Source: DASQFQ01 sp963722815 | GTDB lineage: Bacteria; Actinomycetota; Thermoleophilia; Solirubrobacterales; Solirubrobacteraceae | Reading direction: 5' to 3' | DNA length: 17,104 bases | Assembly (NCBI GenBank): GCA_963722815.1 | Contig: CAVROM010000013.1 | Coordinates: 1-17,104, forward strand | Shown: piece after piece, positions 14,590 to 17,104 of the stretch | Numbering within the stretch: position 1 is the stretch's first letter | Layout of the letters: each line of letters starts with the position of its first letter | Made by a program: the position numbers and the translations under genes | The notes under the pieces: model-generated | The model's database searches: none | The model's input: the letters and a program-made list of their open reading frames with translations, nothing else | Told to the model about the DNA's origin: nothing

Positions 14590-14603
14590 CAAAAACGTTT
14601 TTG
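14590..14603. promoter_or_regulatory. LacI-family operator at the lacI-type gene start
   Basis: CAAAAACGTTTTTG is a perfect 14-bp palindrome directly before the ATG of the regulator gene. The core AAAACGTTTT is shared with the site at 13518-13532. The central CG and A/T flanks are typical of LacI-family sites. Confidence 0.8.
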
Positions 14604-14618
14604 GTCGATGCGGGTGGC

Positions 14619-14648
14619 ACCGTACTCAGCTCGATATAGCTGTGTCAA
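14619..14648 (-). promoter_or_regulatory. sigma70-type promoter of the lacI/ABC operon
   Basis: On the minus strand TTGACA (14643-14648) is followed after 18 bp by TACGGT (14619-14624), fitting a -35 and a TANNNT -10. Transcription would start near 14612, a few bases before the operator, so bound repressor would block elongation or initiation. Confidence 0.6.
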
Positions 14649-14707
14649 GAGCTCGGACGAACTTCAACGGCGGCTGGGTAGGGGTCGGGTCCGAAGGGCC
14701 GCGGCGG

Positions 14708-14806
14708 CACGAGTGTCAGCTCAGGGTCGGTATGCGACATCGAGACGACATTCGTGGCACGAGTGTCGTCTCAACCACCCATGCGGTGGTCGAGGTGACA
14801 TTCGTG
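14708..14806. repeat. two tandem 50-bp palindromic units (REP-like)
   Basis: Four 15-bp arms alternate in orientation: CACGAGTGTCAGCTC (14708-14722), GAGACGACATTCGTG (14742-14756), CACGAGTGTCGTCTC (14758-14772) and GAGGTGACATTCGTG (14792-14806). Start spacing is 34, 16 and 34. Each 49-bp unit folds on itself with a 19-nt loop that holds a further stem: GTCG/CGAC in unit one, ACCACC/GGTGGT in unit two. Arms 2 and 3 also form a near-perfect 31-bp palindrome with one mismatch. It lies between the divergent lacI and P450 genes and leaves only about 45 bp before the P450 start. Confidence 0.85.
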
Positions 14807-14853
14807 GGACCCTCCCCCTCAATGCGCGGTGTTGACGTAGGCTCGCGCCCGCC

Positions 14854-16047
14854 ATGACGACGATCACCGAGCTCGAGCTCCCCTCCTTCGACTACGCCGA
14901 CCCGGAGCTGCGCGGTGAGCGCTTCCACTCCGCCATGCGGGACCTGCGCGCGCAGAGCTGGATCGCCTCGATGCCGCTCGGCTTCGCGACGCTCGAGCGG
15001 GAGGCCGGCGAGTTCTTCCTCCGCTCGAAGTCGTTCACGTTCCCGGGGCTGAAGATCGCCGAGATCTTCGGGATCGACGACGGGCCGCTCTACGAGGAGA
15101 TCCGCCGCAACATCCTCCACATCAACGGCAAGGACCACGGGCGGCTGCGCGGGCTCGTGAACCCGGCGTTCACCCCGCGCGCGGTCGAGCAGTGGCGGCC
15201 GGCGATGCGCGGCTTCCTCGAGGAGCTGTGGGCGCGAGTGGAGAACGAGCGCCGCTGCGACGCCGTCGCCGCGCTCTGCAAGCCCTATCCGAGCCAGGTG
15301 ATCGCGACCGTGATGGGCGCCTCGCTCGACGACGCGGAGCAGCTGTGGGAGTGGTCGAACCTGATCCAGCGCCAGTTCGGGATGAGCGTGGTCGAGGAGC
15401 GCGCGCTGATCGAGCAGGCGGTGACCGAGTTCTACGCGTACGCGGGCGAGCTGCTCGACCGCCGCCGCGCGCAGCCCGGCGAGGACCTGATCTCCACGCT
15501 GATCGCCGCGGAGCAGGAGGGCGACCGGCTCTCCGACGTCGAGCTCGTCAACCTCGTCCTGAACGTGCTGGTCGGCGGCGTCGACACGACCCAGTCGCAG
15601 CTCGCCCACGCGCTGCGGCTCTTCTCCGACCACCCGGAGCAGTGGGCGCTGCTGGCTGAGCGACCCGAGCTTGCCCCCCAAGCGGTCGACGAGGTCCTGC
15701 GCTTCGAGCCGATCACGCCGTTCACCGCCCGCATCGCGATGGAGGACGTCCACTACCGCGACGTCGTCTTCCCTGAGGGTACGGTCGTGCTCGTGTGCGC
15801 CTTCACCGGCAACCGCGACGGCGAGCCCGACGGCTTCGACATCACCGCCGAGCGCAAGGGCAAGCCGCTCACGTTCGGCGCCGGCATCCACTACTGCCTG
15901 GGCGCGAACCTCGCGCGCGCAGAACTGCAGGAGGGCCTGAACTTCCTCGCCCCCCGCACCCAGGGCCTCGCGCTCGACGGCGAGCCCGAGTACGGCACGA
16001 TCGACGGCATCTACGGCCTCGACGCGCTGCCCATCCGCTGGGGCTAG
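14854..16047 (+). CDS. cytochrome P450
   Basis: This 397-residue soluble haem monooxygenase is of the bacterial type and needs a ferredoxin/reductase not found here. The I-helix oxygen-activation motif is VGGVDTT (residues 240-246), the K-helix ExxR is EVLR, and the haem loop is FGAGIHYCLGANLARAEL with Cys348 as thiolate ligand. The C-helix region HINGKDHGRLRGLVNPAFTP is typical. ATG 14854 follows no Shine-Dalgarno sequence. TAGGCT at 14838-14843 could be the -10 of a leaderless promoter. The substrate is unknown. The gene is complete and ends on TAG 16045-16047, overlapping the stop of the opposite EAL-DICT gene. Confidence 0.95.
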   Translation: MTTITELELPSFDYADPELRGERFHSAMRDLRAQSWIASMPLGFATLEREAGEFFLRSKSFTFPGLKIAEIFGIDDGPLYEEIRRNILHINGKDHGRLRGLVNPAFTPRAVEQWRPAMRGFLEELWARVENERRCDAVAALCKPYPSQVIATVMGASLDDAEQLWEWSNLIQRQFGMSVVEERALIEQAVTEFYAYAGELLDRRRAQPGEDLISTLIAAEQEGDRLSDVELVNLVLNVLVGGVDTTQSQLAHALRLFSDHPEQWALLAERPELAPQAVDEVLRFEPITPFTARIAMEDVHYRDVVFPEGTVVLVCAFTGNRDGEPDGFDITAERKGKPLTFGAGIHYCLGANLARAELQEGLNFLAPRTQGLALDGEPEYGTIDGIYGLDALPIRWG

Positions 16048-17104
16048 CGGGCGACGATCCGCGCCATCAGCGTGCGCGCGGCGGCCACCACGAGCTCGCG
16101 CTCGTAGGTGACGAAGTAGTCGAAGCGCCGGTCCGCGTCGGCGCCGTCGTCGCCGAGGTCGCGCGCCACGAACGCGCCCGCGAAGGGCGGCGCGATGACC
16201 GCGACGTCCCACTCCCCGCGCAGCGCCTCGTCGGCGTCGAGGCCGGCGCCGCGGACGCACGGCGCCGGCTCCGCCTCCAGCCCGCAGCCGAGCGCGCCGA
16301 CCAGCGCCGCGCTCTCCGCGAGCCGCTCGTACTTGGCCCTCGACTCGGTGGTGAAGAAGCGGGCGTCCTGGAACGTGGCGAGCACGACGGCCTCGCCGCC
16401 GAGCCCGAGCGCCTCTTTCTCGAGCTGGCGCGAGAGCGCGAGCAGCAGCCGCTTGTCACCGCGGCGCAGGCGCCGGCGGTCGGCGATCAGCTCGAACGGC
16501 GTGACGCCCTCGGTCGGCTCGGCGGCGCTGCGCAGCGCGACGGCGGCGCCCGTGGCGACCGCGGCCGGCGGCGGCAGCTCGCCGGGGCGGCCGAAGTACC
16601 AGCCCTGGGCGAGCGTGGCCCCGAACGCGCGCGCCCGCGCGAGGTGGGCGTCGGTCTCCACGCCCTCGGCGAGGAGCGTCGCGCCCGAGCGCTCGGCCTC
16701 GGCGGCGACGGCGTTGAGCACGCGCGCCGTCGTGCGCGACGGGCGGCGCTCCTGGATCAGCGACAAGTCGAGCTTGATGACGTCGGGCGAGAGGAACGGC
16801 ATCAGCGCGAGCGAGCGCTCGTCGATCCCGACGTCGTCCAGCGCGATGCCGCAGCCGCGCTCGCGCAGCCAGCCGACCGCGGCGAGCACCTCGGCCGGCC
16901 GCGCCGCGAGCGCGCGCTCGGTGAGCTCGACGACGATCCGCAGCTCCGCCGCCTCCCTGCCCAGCAGCGGCCCCGCGCCGTCGAGCGTCGACGGCTCGGC
17001 GTTGAGGAACAGCGTGTGCGGCGGGCGCAGGCCTGCGGCGAGCGCGCCCTCGATGGCGGCGGCGCGGGCGGCGCGGTCGAGCTCGAGGAGCAGCCCGGCG
17101 CGGC
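16044..17104 (-). CDS. EAL-DICT signalling protein, 5' end beyond the window
   Basis: The frame is open from the right edge to TAG 16044-16046, about 352 residues. The EAL domain comes first: LFLNAEPSTL (the N of the catalytic site), IVVELTER, IALDDVGIDE, VIKLDLSLI, LAEGVETDAH and AQGWYFGRPGEL. The first EAL signature itself lies off the window. The DDFG motif reads DDVG, so both Asp residues are kept. From about TPFELIADRR onward the C-terminus (AVVLATFQDARFFT, RFDYFVTYERELVVAA) matches the DICT sensory domain often attached to c-di-GMP proteins and linked to light or hormone-like signals. It is probably a c-di-GMP phosphodiesterase or a degenerate receptor. Confidence 0.85.
   Translation of the reverse strand, partial: RAGLLLELDRAARAAAIEGALAAGLRPPHTLFLNAEPSTLDGAGPLLGREAAELRIVVELTERALAARPAEVLAAVGWLRERGCGIALDDVGIDERSLALMPFLSPDVIKLDLSLIQERRPSRTTARVLNAVAAEAERSGATLLAEGVETDAHLARARAFGATLAQGWYFGRPGELPPPAAVATGAAVALRSAAEPTEGVTPFELIADRRRLRRGDKRLLLALSRQLEKEALGLGGEAVVLATFQDARFFTTESRAKYERLAESAALVGALGCGLEAEPAPCVRGAGLDADEALRGEWDVAVIAPPFAGAFVARDLGDDGADADRRFDYFVTYERELVVAAARTLMARIVAR

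Noticed and set aside
12128..14620. 830-residue minus-strand frame joining regulator and binding protein
   Set aside because: The first part is an Arg-rich shadow of the lacI-type gene. The real protein starts at ATG 13495 with a strong ribosome binding site and signal peptide.
14708..14806. short CRISPR array
   Set aside because: The arms alternate in orientation, the spacers are self-complementary and only two units exist, with no cas genes. This is a palindromic repeat, not a CRISPR.

Overview
The window is GC-rich DNA from what looks like an actinobacterium. Supporting this are the LexA-type palindrome, leaderless-looking starts, tRNAs without an encoded CCA, many PAS/EAL signalling genes, and a LacI-controlled sugar ABC operon with no ATPase gene of its own. 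A soil lineage such as Thermoleophilia/Solirubrobacterales is my best guess, but that is inference.

Left part (1-5.2 kb) is damaged. A secreted beta-propeller-like gene (72-1402, minus) has two frameshifts and sits next to a pair of 31-bp hairpin repeats. A C-terminal scrap of a GH130 glycoside phosphorylase (1490-1750, minus) abuts a multi-PAS/GAF/EAL c-di-GMP phosphodiesterase (1762-4166, plus) with one frameshift. A group II truncated haemoglobin (4178-4636, minus) appears to lack a normal start codon. A matrixin-type zinc protease (4687-5153, minus) has an intact catalytic core but a scrambled N-terminus. Then come a small secreted His-tailed protein (5219-5800, minus), tRNA-Glu(CUC) with its terminator, and tRNA-Leu(CAG).

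Middle (6.27-8.95 kb) is a nested mobile region. A complete group II intron (7016-8930, minus) encodes an endonuclease-less reverse transcriptase/maturase. It interrupts an HTH plus LAGLIDADG-like gene after its third codon. Removing the intron restores a 250-residue reading frame starting at an ATG that lies inside a perfect LexA-like palindrome (8933-8946). Domain V, domain VI with its bulged A, the GUGCG 5' end and a matching EBS1/IBS1 pair are visible.

Right part (8.97-14.6 kb, minus) reads as one operon: lacI-type regulator, sugar-binding lipoprotein, two permeases, a GH1 beta-glucosidase reduced by a large in-frame deletion that removes both catalytic glutamates, and an AlkA-like HhH protein. 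Paired AAAACGTTTT-type operators lie before lacI and before the binding-protein gene. Sugar imported by the transporter would once have been hydrolysed by the GH1 enzyme. Divergently there is a cytochrome P450 (14854-16047, plus), preceded by two tandem 50-bp hairpin units. An EAL-DICT signalling gene (minus) enters from the right edge and meets the P450 gene tail to tail on a shared CTAG.
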